A DNA stretch of 10,244 nt, taken from positions 1 through 10,244 of the forward strand of contig JALVAU010000124.1 in assembly GCA_027011025.1 (NCBI GenBank), given 5' to 3'. Below the pieces are notes generated by a model. That model was not told the origin of the DNA. It saw nothing but the letters and a program-made list of their open reading frames with translations, and ran no database searches. This document shows positions 1-6,435 of the stretch, in pieces. Made by a program: the position numbers and the translations under genes. Position 1 is the first letter of the stretch. Each line of letters opens with the position of its first letter. The stretch is from Campylobacteraceae bacterium (GTDB lineage Bacteria; Campylobacterota; Campylobacteria; Campylobacterales; Sulfurospirillaceae).

Positions 1-126
1 GACATAGAGGGTGTTATACTAGGATGTACTGAGATTGGTATGCTAATCTCTCAAGATGATATAGATTTCAAGGTTTATGACACGACTTTGATTCATGCAA
101 AAGAGGCTGTGAGGATGGCGATATGA
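1..126 (+). CDS. Aspartate/glutamate racemase family protein, C-terminal fragment
   Basis: This is the last 41 codons of a gene whose start lies outside the window, read in frame 1 and ending in TGA at 124-126. The fragment contains VILGCTEIGMLI. The G-C-T-E stretch matches the conserved C-terminal active-site region of Asp/Glu racemases, where the second catalytic cysteine lies. The family interconverts D- and L-amino acids, usually aspartate or glutamate, by a cofactor-independent two-cysteine mechanism in the cytoplasm. The remainder (KVYDTTLIHAKEAVRMAI) resembles the usual family end, D-T-T-x-x-H-A-x-x-A-V. The stop overlaps the start of the next gene by four bases (ATGA), so the two are probably translationally coupled. 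Substrate specificity cannot be read from this fragment. Confidence 0.8.
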   Translation, partial: DIEGVILGCTEIGMLISQDDIDFKVYDTTLIHAKEAVRMAI

Positions 127-779
127 GTATAAAAGCAGTTATATTTGACCTTGATGGAACACTGCTTGACACACTAGAAGATATAGCTATAAGTGTTAAC
201 TATGTCTTAAAAGAGTATAAAAAAGAGCCAATCGAACTAGAAAGATTTAGACATCTTGTGGGCAAAGGTGCACTTCAACTCATAAAAGATGTACTACCAG
301 ATGAAAATCAAAAGAGTATAGAAAAAGCCTTAGAACTTTTTGAAAAAGTTTATGCCAAGCAGTATGATAAAAATACCAAACTGTATGAAGGCATAGGAAA
401 ATTACTAACATTTTTAAAGAAAAGGGGTTACAAGCTAGCAATCTTATCTAACAAACCAGACAGCTTTACAAAGCTATGCGCCATCAAATACTTAAGAAAG
501 TGGGATTTTGAAGTGGTTTTTGGAATACGAGAAAATGTACCAAAAAAACCAGCACCCGATGGAGTTTACGATATATTTCAAGCTCTACATGTAGAGGCAA
601 AAGAGTCTGTGTATGTAGGCGATACGGATATAGATATGATAACTGCCAAAAGAGCAAATATCGAAAATTCCATTGGGGTTTTATGGGGTTTTAGAGATGA
701 AAAAGAGCTTAGAGAAAATGGTGCAAAATACATCGCTAGTTCGCCAAAAGAGATGATAAATTTATTACTCCACCAATAA
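123..779 (+). CDS. HAD-superfamily phosphatase, phosphoglycolate phosphatase-like
   Basis: The 218-aa protein carries all four HAD motifs. Motif I is VIFDLDGTLLDT (nucleophile D9, acid/base D11). Motif II is LAILSNKP (S109). Motif III is the lysine in PKKPAPDG (about K142). Motif IV is VGDTDIDM (D167 and D171, which bind Mg). A helical cap of about 70 residues follows motif I, as in subclass I enzymes such as Gph and PGMB. The length is normal for Gph-type phosphatases. The family hydrolyses small phosphate monoesters, and 2-phosphoglycolate is the common assignment, but substrate cannot be fixed from sequence alone. The ATG overlaps the stop of the racemase-family gene, so the two are likely one operon. 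No strong Shine-Dalgarno is seen, consistent with coupling. Confidence 0.88.
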   Translation: MSIKAVIFDLDGTLLDTLEDIAISVNYVLKEYKKEPIELERFRHLVGKGALQLIKDVLPDENQKSIEKALELFEKVYAKQYDKNTKLYEGIGKLLTFLKKRGYKLAILSNKPDSFTKLCAIKYLRKWDFEVVFGIRENVPKKPAPDGVYDIFQALHVEAKESVYVGDTDIDMITAKRANIENSIGVLWGFRDEKELRENGAKYIASSPKEMINLLLHQ

Positions 780-800
780 ACTAACTCAACTTTTGATGTA

Positions 801-1234
801 GTGATTTTGATAACATTTGTGCTTCTTGCAAATTTAGAGGCGGTTAAGATCAAATGTAGCAGTTGTACGATCGGAAAAGATATGGTAAAGTGTGATTATT
901 ATGTAGTAAGAAAACATGACTTAACAAAACAAAAAAATTGTCTTGCTTATGCCAACTCGATAGACAATAGCGGGATGTCTGCAAAAGCATCATGGTACTA
1001 CCTCTGGTTAGGTACTTAAAATTAGGACAGCATTATGCTTCGGAGTATAGTGGTTTCATCTATATGCTAGATGGTAAATTTGTTGAGGCAAAGAGAAGTT
1101 TTCTGTTTTTTAAGCATAAAGTTAAAAATATCGATTATGCAAAAAAGGACATCAAGACTATGAAATACATATATAAGAGCTTTGATGATAAGAAAGCCCT
1201 TGAGATACTTTTTCATTATGAGACCACTAAATAG
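801..1234 (+). pseudogene. Probable frameshifted secreted TPR-like protein
   Basis: Two overlapping open frames look like halves of one protein. The first (801-1019, GTG start) has a short hydrophobic leader, then a Cys pair (CSSC), another Cys, and KHDLTKQKNCLAYAN, and stops just after ASWYYLWLGT. The second (992-1234, another frame) only makes sense from about 1012: YLKLGQHYASEYSGFIYMLDGKFVEAKRSF, a helix-turn-helix pattern typical of tetratricopeptide/Sel1-like repeats, followed by a Lys-rich tail. A deletion near 1005-1020 that removes part of a repeat and shifts the frame would explain both. No ribosome binding site precedes the GTG at 801, and an ATG at 796 runs straight into TAG, so the 5' end may also be damaged. 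No function is assigned. Two separate small genes are possible but less likely. Confidence 0.5.
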
Positions 1235-1257
1235 TGGTCTCATAATCCTCAAAAAAA
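1215..1257. terminator. Hairpin between convergent genes, probable transcription terminator
   Basis: Positions 1215-1229 and 1232-1246 are a perfect 15-bp inverted repeat, with arms starting ATTATGAGACC and a two-base centre. It lies between the end of the decayed gene and porB, which converge here. The T and A tracts are unusual: T-runs lie upstream of the hairpin on both strands (1209-1213 on plus, complement of 1251-1257 on minus) instead of downstream. On the minus strand, a weak GTCT/AGAC stem at the porB end is followed directly by seven Ts (complement of 1251-1257). That may be the actual intrinsic terminator of the por operon, backed by the strong hairpin. Confidence 0.5.
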
Positions 1258-1268
1258 GGTCTTAGATT

Positions 1269-2219
1269 TTAGACTCCTGCCTCTTCTCTTCTTTGAAGCA
1301 TCTCCCATTTCTTATCTACATCTTTTTGCATTTGAGTTATGATATGCTCGTTCTCTTTTTTAAACAGATGTTTAAATCTTCCTTGAACTCCCAAATAATC
1401 CCTTACCGGCACTATATTTTTTGGTCTATATGTGATAGTCAGCTTACTACCATTTTCTATCTCATACAGAGGAAATACAAGTGAATCTGTTCCTAGATCA
1501 CTTACATCTATCGTTTGATCAGCTGGAAATTTCCACTCTGTAGTACAAGCACTCATCGCATTTATAAATACTGGACCCTCTGTGGCTAGAGCTTTTTGAT
1601 ATTTCTTCACCATATCTTTCCACTTATTTGGAGCAACTTGAGCAACATAAGGTGCGCCATGTGCAGCCATGATAGCGACTATATCTTTTTTATATTTTTT
1701 ATTTCCATAACTCACTCTTCCAGCTGGAGTAGTAGTTGTGCTTGATCCTCTTGGAGTCGAGCTACTTCTTTGTCCGCCGGTATTTGCATATACTTCATTG
1801 TCAAGGCAGACATATGTAAAGTCATGACCTCGCTCAACTGCTCCGCTTAAAAACTGAAAGCCTATATCATAAGTAGCACCATCACCACCAAAAGCTACAA
1901 ATTTAACAGGTTTATCCGGATCTTTGAGTCTGCCTTTTTTCTTCAGGGTCTTATACATAGCTTCTGCTCCCGTTGCTGCGGTAGCTGCATTTTCAAAGCC
2001 TATATGTATCCAAGAAGCATCCCAAGAAGTGTGAGGATAGACTGCTGTACAAACTTCTAGACAACCAGTAGCATTTGCTATGACTAGATTATCATCTGTA
2101 CAGTTTAAAAGTTCTCTAACTATGATTGAGTGTGCACATCCCGGACATAGAAGGTGAGCCCCTTCAAATCTATCATTTGATGTTGAAAATTGCTTTAAAT
2201 TCTTTATAATTTTACTCAT
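1269..2219 (-). CDS. porB: Pyruvate:ferredoxin oxidoreductase, beta subunit
   Basis: The 316-aa protein is the thiamine diphosphate-binding subunit of POR, which converts pyruvate and CoA to acetyl-CoA and CO2 with a low-potential electron acceptor, or the reverse in CO2-fixing bacteria. The ThDP/Mg motif begins at GGDGATYDIG (about 111-120) and continues to the asparagine of CLDNEVYANTGGQRSSSTP (N141). Cysteines at about 25, 28, 53 and 225 (in CPGC, TGCLEVC and MSACTTEW) are placed to hold the [4Fe-4S] cluster of this subunit. The ATG at 2219 has a good AGGAG ribosome binding site and follows the porA stop by 10 nt. It is the last gene of the porC-D-A-B operon. The length is normal for the four-subunit enzyme, and no damage is seen. 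Confidence 0.95.
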   Translation of the reverse strand: MSKIIKNLKQFSTSNDRFEGAHLLCPGCAHSIIVRELLNCTDDNLVIANATGCLEVCTAVYPHTSWDASWIHIGFENAATAATGAEAMYKTLKKKGRLKDPDKPVKFVAFGGDGATYDIGFQFLSGAVERGHDFTYVCLDNEVYANTGGQRSSSTPRGSSTTTTPAGRVSYGNKKYKKDIVAIMAAHGAPYVAQVAPNKWKDMVKKYQKALATEGPVFINAMSACTTEWKFPADQTIDVSDLGTDSLVFPLYEIENGSKLTITYRPKNIVPVRDYLGVQGRFKHLFKKENEHIITQMQKDVDKKWEMLQRREEAGV

Positions 2220-2229
2220 CTATCTACTC

Positions 2230-3453
2230 CTAATTGAAAAAAGAGAGCTTAGGGCCTCTTAATCCGCTAAATTGTTGCAAAGGTGTGACAAGTCTGCCTT
2301 CGTCTGCATTTCTCTTTATATCTCTAAATATCTCTTTTAAATTCTCTTGAGTCATATCTCTACCACCCAAACCGTATATATAGTTATTTATAACCGGTCT
2401 ATTATCATTTTGATACAGAGCCGCACTTATCTCATTGAAAAGCATACCGAGTGTTCCGCCGGGCGCACTTCTGTCTAATGTAGCTATTGCTTTTACATCC
2501 TTTAGTGCCTCTTTTATTTCGAGGAGAGGAAATGGTCTGATAACTCTAGGAGCAACTACGCCCGCTTTTATACCCTCTTCTTCTCTTAAATCTTTTGCTG
2601 CCTGTATTGCGCTCTCAACAGTACTTCCAAGTGCTACAATTGCAACTTTGGCATCTTCCATCATATAGCTCTCAACCGGATTGTAACTTCTTCCTGAGAG
2701 TTTTTCAAACTGCGCAAATGTATCTTTGATAACCCCCAAAGAGTCCATCAAAGCTTTTTGCTGTCTAGCTTTAAATTCAAAATGCCAATCCTCTTCGGTC
2801 TGTGCTCCATAGGTGACAGGCTTACAAAAGTCAAGCATAGGATTTACCTCTTTATACTCGCCTATAAAATTATATGCATCTTCATCTGAAAATGGTTTAA
2901 CATTTTGCGCAGTATGAGAAGTTATAAAACCATCTTGATTTATCATCACAGGCAATCTAACACTTAAATCTTCGCCAATTTTAAATCCCATAAGCATCAA
3001 ATCATATGCCTCTTGGGCATTGAAAGCATCTATCATAATCCATCCGGCATCACGACCAAGATACATATCAGAGTGGTCACCATTTACATTTAGCGGAGAT
3101 GCTAAAGCTCGATTTACCAAACCCAAAACTATCGGAAGTCTCATACCGCTTGCTTGATATAGAACTTCTATCATCAATGCAAAGCCCTGACTACTTGTAG
3201 CAGTCGCTACTCTTCCACCGGCTGCTGCTGCTCCTACACAACCACTCATAGCAGCATGTTCACTCTCTACCAAAACAAATTCGCCATCTATATATCCATC
3301 AGCTAAAAATTGTGCATACCCATGAACCGTAGGTGTTGATGGGGTGATAGGATAGGCTGCTACTACATCTATTTGTGCTTGTCTCATAGCTTGAGCAAAA
3401 GCCATATTGCCATCCCAAACTTCTACCTCTTGTAATTGTAATTTTTCTGCCAT
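2230..3453 (-). CDS. porA: Pyruvate:ferredoxin oxidoreductase, alpha subunit
   Basis: The 407-aa protein is the catalytic alpha subunit, which supplies the pyrimidine-binding and CoA/pyruvate side of the POR active site together with PorB. Hallmarks are YPITPSTP (34-41), VESEHAAMSGCVGAAAAGGR (63-81) with TATSSQGFALM after it, and NGDHSDMYLGRDAGWI (about 124-139), all typical of PorA/2-oxoacid oxidoreductase alpha chains. The middle region (VKVAIVALGSTVESA-like segment and IKAGVVAPRVIRPFP) matches the usual transketolase-C-like domain. The ATG shares one base with the porD stop (TAATG), indicating translational coupling, and an AAGGA sequence lies upstream. The enzyme is oxygen-sensitive and would serve pyruvate oxidation or reverse-TCA carbon fixation. 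Which direction dominates cannot be read here. Confidence 0.95.
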   Translation of the reverse strand: MAEKLQLQEVEVWDGNMAFAQAMRQAQIDVVAAYPITPSTPTVHGYAQFLADGYIDGEFVLVESEHAAMSGCVGAAAAGGRVATATSSQGFALMIEVLYQASGMRLPIVLGLVNRALASPLNVNGDHSDMYLGRDAGWIMIDAFNAQEAYDLMLMGFKIGEDLSVRLPVMINQDGFITSHTAQNVKPFSDEDAYNFIGEYKEVNPMLDFCKPVTYGAQTEEDWHFEFKARQQKALMDSLGVIKDTFAQFEKLSGRSYNPVESYMMEDAKVAIVALGSTVESAIQAAKDLREEEGIKAGVVAPRVIRPFPLLEIKEALKDVKAIATLDRSAPGGTLGMLFNEISAALYQNDNRPVINNYIYGLGGRDMTQENLKEIFRDIKRNADEGRLVTPLQQFSGLRGPKLSFFN

Positions 3454-3848
3454 TACTTTTCCTTCTTCTTTTTTTCAGGCCATTGTGAAAGTACCTCATC
3501 ATTCTCTTCATTTTCAAAGAACATTATGAGAGACTTTGGATTTGTAGGACAAACCTCTGCACAAATTCCACACCCCTTACAGTGGTCATAATCAATACCA
3601 AGCATAGCTTTATCTCTCGATACAATTGCCGTATCAGGGCAAAATACCCAGCAGTTTTGACAATCTATACAGACATCTTTATTGAACACGGGCTTAAAAA
3701 CTCTCCAATCTGCAACACTCGCAGTGTATGAGTTTGTTTGAGCATAATTTCTATCTTCTTGTTTTTGTCCGACTATATCGCAGTTTTTATCTTCAAATGA
3801 AGGAAGAACTGCTCCGGCTTCAACCTGATCCCATCCTTTGTATTCCAT
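3453..3848 (-). CDS. porD: Pyruvate:ferredoxin oxidoreductase, delta subunit (2x[4Fe-4S] ferredoxin)
   Basis: The 131-aa iron-sulfur protein carries two classical CxxCxxCxxxCP motifs. The first is at C60, C63, C66, C70 (CIDCQNCWVFCP) and the second at C90, C93, C96, C100 (CKGCGICAEVCP). It passes electrons from the ThDP/cluster centre in PorA/PorB to the external acceptor, a ferredoxin or, in Helicobacter, a flavodoxin. The N-terminal 50 residues (WDQVEAGAVLPSF... TASVADWRVFKPVF) are the extension typical of epsilonproteobacterial PorD. The C-terminus is Lys/Glu-rich (WPEKKKKEK). The ATG at 3848 has an AAGGAAG ribosome binding site, starts 12 nt after the porC stop, and the gene runs into porA with a one-base overlap. 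Confidence 0.94.
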   Translation of the reverse strand: MEYKGWDQVEAGAVLPSFEDKNCDIVGQKQEDRNYAQTNSYTASVADWRVFKPVFNKDVCIDCQNCWVFCPDTAIVSRDKAMLGIDYDHCKGCGICAEVCPTNPKSLIMFFENEENDEVLSQWPEKKKKEK

Positions 3849-3860
3849 ATTTCTTCCTTT

Positions 3861-4418
3861 TTATTTGACTTCATTATATGCGCGAGTTATCGCAGTCATA
3901 TTTGCATCGATGATTTTTTGTGGAAATTTGCTTAGAACTTTTAACATAGCATTTTTAAAATACTCGATATCAAACATCTCAGAAACCCTCATCAAAGCCC
4001 CTAACATTGGGGTATTTGGCATAGCTCTTCCTATGGTATCCATAGAAATTTTCATACAATCAACCACATATACACACTTACCACTCAGTTTTGGTACAAG
4101 TTTGATTAACTCCTCTTTTGAAAGATGAGTTGTGATGATGTATTTTGTATCCTCTTTTTCATTTGCAGTTATATCCGCAGAAAAAACAAGAGCAGGGTCA
4201 ATCACTAGCACATAATCAGGAACCATAAACTTTTCATGATTTATAATTGGCTTGTCATCTATTCTGTTATATGCTGTCATCGCAGCTCCTCTTTTGGCCG
4301 AGCCATAAAAAGCAAAGGCTTGCACCTCTTTGCCTGTGTTGGCTACAACATCACCTAGTCCCTTGGCTCCAGTTACTGCACCTTGTCCGGCACGACTATG
4401 CCATCTAATTTCGAGCAT
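3861..4418 (-). CDS. porC: Pyruvate:ferredoxin oxidoreductase, gamma subunit
   Basis: The 185-aa protein is the gamma subunit of POR. It opens with EIRWHSRAGQGAVTGAKGLGDVVANTGK, the family signature (I-R-x-H-x-R-G/A-G-Q-G-A-V-T). AFAFYGSAKRGAAMTAYNRIDDKPI follows, matching the usual F-G-x-x-R-R-G-A-x-V stretch. The family domain (POR_gamma) probably contributes to CoA binding. It is the first gene of the operon: the ATG at 4418 has an AAGGAG ribosome binding site 7 nt upstream. The order gamma-delta-alpha-beta is the arrangement described in Helicobacter pylori as porCDAB; other genomes call this gene porG. A 155-bp AT-rich promoter region lies directly upstream, shared with a divergent NnrS-like gene. 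Confidence 0.93.
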   Translation of the reverse strand: MLEIRWHSRAGQGAVTGAKGLGDVVANTGKEVQAFAFYGSAKRGAAMTAYNRIDDKPIINHEKFMVPDYVLVIDPALVFSADITANEKEDTKYIITTHLSKEELIKLVPKLSGKCVYVVDCMKISMDTIGRAMPNTPMLGALMRVSEMFDIEYFKNAMLKVLSKFPQKIIDANMTAITRAYNEVK

Positions 4419-4454
4419 ATATTCTCCTTGACTAAATTAAAAATTTCTTAATAA

Positions 4455-4483
4455 GATAATTCTTATCCTATTCTAAGATAAGA
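4455..4483. promoter_or_regulatory. Overlapping GATAAG-type inverted repeats, candidate operator
   Basis: Two overlapping dyads are seen: GATAATTCTTATC (4455-4467) and TCTTATC-N9-GATAAGA (4461-4467 with 4477-4483, perfect 7-bp arms). The first differs by one base from a GATAAT-N-ATTATC Fur-box-like pattern. Both lie downstream of the candidate por -10 boxes, between promoter and porC, a position that suits a repressor. Fur or another metal/redox regulator is a guess from sequence resemblance only. Confidence 0.4.
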
Positions 4484-4491
4484 TTACTTAA

Positions 4492-4508
4492 TTTATACTT
4501 TAATTATA
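4492..4508 (-). promoter_or_regulatory. Candidate -10 elements for the por operon
   Basis: On the minus strand, TATAAA (4497 to 4492) and TATAAT (4508 to 4503) both fit a Campylobacterota sigma70 -10 box, preceded by AT-rich DNA without a clear -35. This is the only non-coding DNA upstream of porC. Which of the two boxes is used cannot be told from sequence. Confidence 0.45.
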
Positions 4509-4538
4509 TAAATTAAATTAAATTTAAGTTCTTAATTC

Positions 4539-4547
4539 TGCTATAAT
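4539..4547 (+). promoter_or_regulatory. Extended -10 promoter for the nnrS-like gene
   Basis: TGCTATAAT is a perfect extended -10 (TG-N-TATAAT). It lies 27 nt upstream of the TTG start at 4575 and is preceded by periodic A/T tracts rather than a -35, as is usual for sigma70 promoters in this phylum. Transcription would start near 4554, giving a leader of about 20 nt. Confidence 0.65.
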
Positions 4548-4574
4548 CACAAAAAATTATCTATAGGTGACAAA

Positions 4575-5753
4575 TTGAACTTTAGTAGCAAAATCAAAAC
4601 AAATAATTACTTTTTATCTCAGCCTCATCAGCCATTTTTTATTTTAGGCATTATTAATGCTATTGTATTTATATCGCTTTTTGCGCTCTCCTATAAGAAT
4701 ATCATACATATCACTATGCCGATATCTGTTTTACATGCATATTCATTGATTTTTCTAGTTTTTACCAATTTTTTTATTGGTTTTTTATTTACTACATTTC
4801 CTAGGTTTAACCAAAGTGAAACCATATCTAAAGAGTACTATCTAAAAATCTTCTATGCAAACACTTTTGGCGCGATACTATTTTTAGCCGGAGTACTCTA
4901 TATGCATTTTTTGGTTTTAGTTGCGATGGGTATTTTGCTTTTTTCTCAAATTTTTATGGTTCTAAAATTATGTGCCATATATAGAAAAGGTAGAGCAGTA
5001 GAAAAAGTGGACTCTTTTTGGATTTTAATAGCACAGATTTTTGGTATATTTGGACATGCTCTTTTTATATTGTCAGCCTTGGGAGTTCTCAAAAACAGTA
5101 TATCAATATATGTGTCATTTTACTCTTATTTGATTTTTCTGACTTTTGTAGTGGCCCAAAGAATGATACCATTTTTTTCCCACTCTTTAGTTGCCAAAAA
5201 TAGAAAATTAGTCGTTATAATTTTTATACTATTACTCTTAAAAATAATCTTTTTACTAAGTGATCATATCTATTTTATCAAGATTACCGAAATTGTATTA
5301 GATATGTTTATAGGAGCTTTTACTCTAAAAGAGTTTTTAAGATGGAAACTTTTAAGCCTCAATACCCCTGCAATCTTGTGGGTACTGCATCTTGGACTAT
5401 TTTGGTTTCCTATCTCTTTTTTACTCTCTGCTTTTAGCTCTGTTTTGGCACAGGTTTTTGATGTAGATTTTTATTTTTTAAGCATTCATCTTGTGGCACT
5501 AGGTTTTCTAACAACCATATTTATAGGTTTTGCTACAAGGGTAGTTCTAGGACACTCAGGACAAGCTCCTCATGCTGATAATTTTGCTAGAAATATCTTT
5601 TTACTTGTTCAGCTTATTCTTTTTTTAAGGGCAATATACAGTATAAATATTGGACTTAACTGGGGTATAAATTTTATATTTGATATATCAATTAGTGCTT
5701 GGTTAGTTCTATTTATATTATGGGGATATAGATATGGCAAGATATTAATATAA
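4575..5753 (+). CDS. nnrS: NnrS family membrane protein
   Basis: The 392-aa protein is almost wholly hydrophobic, with about 11-12 predicted membrane segments. NnrS hallmarks are LHAYSLIF (His54) leading to FFIGFLFTTFPRF (about 66-78), VAQRMIPFFSHSLV in the middle, and SIHLVALGFLTTIFIGFATRVVLGHSGQAPH near the C-terminus. NnrS proteins are heme- and copper-containing inner-membrane proteins found in denitrifiers and linked to relief of nitric oxide and nitrosative stress; their exact chemistry is unsettled. The start is TTG with AGGTGA just upstream; no in-frame ATG occurs between the promoter and it. The gene is monocistronic, divergent from the por operon and ended by a strong hairpin. An NnrS role beside an oxygen- and NO-sensitive Fe-S enzyme is plausible but inferred. 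Confidence 0.82.
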   Translation: MNFSSKIKTNNYFLSQPHQPFFILGIINAIVFISLFALSYKNIIHITMPISVLHAYSLIFLVFTNFFIGFLFTTFPRFNQSETISKEYYLKIFYANTFGAILFLAGVLYMHFLVLVAMGILLFSQIFMVLKLCAIYRKGRAVEKVDSFWILIAQIFGIFGHALFILSALGVLKNSISIYVSFYSYLIFLTFVVAQRMIPFFSHSLVAKNRKLVVIIFILLLLKIIFLLSDHIYFIKITEIVLDMFIGAFTLKEFLRWKLLSLNTPAILWVLHLGLFWFPISFLLSAFSSVLAQVFDVDFYFLSIHLVALGFLTTIFIGFATRVVLGHSGQAPHADNFARNIFLLVQLILFLRAIYSINIGLNWGINFIFDISISAWLVLFILWGYRYGKILI

Positions 5754-5763
5754 TATATCATTG

Positions 5764-5799
5764 CAAGTACCTAGCCAAAAGCTTTTGGCTAGGTACTTG
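5764..5799. terminator. Perfect 36-nt palindromic hairpin terminator
   Basis: Arms of 18 bases (from CAAGTACCTAGCC, centred on AAGCTT) are perfectly self-complementary. The sequence downstream on the plus strand is T-rich (TATTTATATTT) rather than a pure T-run. It starts 11 nt after the nnrS stop and is also downstream of the convergent Gly-rich gene that ends at 5871, so it probably stops transcription from both sides. Confidence 0.8.
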
Positions 5800-5870
5800 T
5801 ATTTATATTTCTGGGCCAATAGCACACATATCAGTGTATAGTGTTGTTAGAGGTGCTCTGAATATATTTA

Positions 5871-6329
5871 CTATCTCATGCCGCCTCTACCATGACCGCC
5901 ACCGGATCCTGAACCCATGCCACCGCCAGAGTTGCCCATGCCACCCATGCCGCCGCCAAAGCCACCTTCTTCAGAGTCCATACCGCCCATGCCTCCGCCA
6001 AAGCCACCTTCTTCAGAGCCCATGCCGCCGCCTAGTCCCGCGCCTGTTCCGCCTCTTGCTTCACCCATGCTTCCTTCACCACTACCATCTCTAGTGGCAA
6101 CGCCGCGAGATTCACCTTTGGCATTTACTCCAGGTGTAACACCTAACTCTTCTCTCTCATCAGTTGTCATAGAGGATACTCTGCTTTGAAGTTCCGCTCT
6201 AAAATCTGCTTGCTCTTCGGTAGCAACTGTTCCTCTCATACTCACTAAGTCTTCAGTGCTCATTGAGCTGAAATCTGTAGCATTTAACGCTCCTGCTGCT
6301 AAGATTGCAGCTAAAATAACTCTTTTCAT
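5871..6329 (-). CDS. Secreted Gly/Met/His-rich protein, DUF1104-like (paralog 1)
   Basis: The 152-aa protein has a clear Sec signal peptide (MKRVILAAILAAGALNA, cleavage near 17/18). A helical region follows (STEDLVSMRGTVATEEQADF ... MTTDEREELG, about 24-62) that resembles DUF1104-type epsilonproteobacterial proteins, an assignment made from memory. From about residue 82 the chain is low-complexity Gly, Met, Ser and Glu, with a 14-residue unit repeated twice (105-132, SEEGGFGGGMGGM) and an end in GGGHGRGGMR. Function is unknown; the Met/His-containing glycine tail could bind metal, which is inference. The ATG has an AAGGAG ribosome binding site. The gene is divergent from a response regulator gene, and its tail and N-terminal pattern recur in the protein at 8354-8791. 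High GC in the repeat part reflects Gly codons. Confidence 0.85.
   Translation of the reverse strand: MKRVILAAILAAGALNATDFSSMSTEDLVSMRGTVATEEQADFRAELQSRVSSMTTDEREELGVTPGVNAKGESRGVATRDGSGEGSMGEARGGTGAGLGGGMGSEEGGFGGGMGGMDSEEGGFGGGMGGMGNSGGGMGSGSGGGHGRGGMR
5946..6029. repeat. 42-nt tandem duplication inside the Gly-rich gene
   Basis: Two adjacent 42-nt units (5946-5987 and 5988-6029) agree at 39 of 42 bases. They encode the doubled 14-residue unit SEEGGFGGGMGGM(D/G) in frame on the minus strand. The three differences and the whole-codon unit length suggest a fairly recent in-frame duplication, a site likely to vary in copy number between strains. Confidence 0.85.
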
Positions 6330-6359
6330 CTTTTCTCCTTGTTTGGTTTTGATGGTGAA

Positions 6360-6390
6360 ATTATGGCATAGGAGTGTTACTTGAATGTTA
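6360..6390 (-). promoter_or_regulatory. Tandem TAACA repeat and -10 box upstream of Gly-rich gene 1
   Basis: Read on the minus strand, 6390 to 6373 is TAACATTCAAGTAACACT, two TAACA copies 11 bp apart. The second GTAACA begins 15 bp before CATAAT (6365 to 6360), a 5/6 match to the -10 consensus, and the ATG follows 30 nt later. OmpR/PhoB-family regulators typically bind direct repeats about 11 bp apart that take the place of a -35. The same motif with the same spacing lies before the paralog at 8354. The candidate binder is the regulator encoded at 6658-7293. Confidence 0.65.
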
Positions 6391-6425
6391 CCTTATTTGC
6401 ACTATACCTTGTTGAGTAAAAAAGG

Positions 6426-6431
6426 TATAAT
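6426..6431 (+). promoter_or_regulatory. -10 box for the response regulator / kinase operon
   Basis: A perfect TATAAT without an evident -35 is the best promoter for the regulator gene. Transcription would begin near 6438, within the first bases of the large inverted repeat, giving a leader of about 220 nt. The TAACA tandem lies about 36 bp upstream, so the same site could influence both directions. Confidence 0.55.
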
Positions 6432-6435
6432 ATCA

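Noticed and set aside
2435..2668. 77-codon plus-strand frame opposite porA
   Set aside because: Antisense shadow of a fully conserved porA region, with no ribosome binding site or recognisable content.
5946..6029. CRISPR-like repeat pair
   Set aside because: The units are directly adjacent without spacers, a multiple of three in length and in frame, so this is a coding tandem duplication.
5834..6189. Pro-rich open frames on the plus strand (5834-6094 and 5917-6189)
   Set aside because: They are antisense shadows of the Gly-rich gene: GGC/GGT glycine codons read backwards as Pro/Ala-rich. The minus-strand product has a signal peptide, a ribosome binding site and a promoter.
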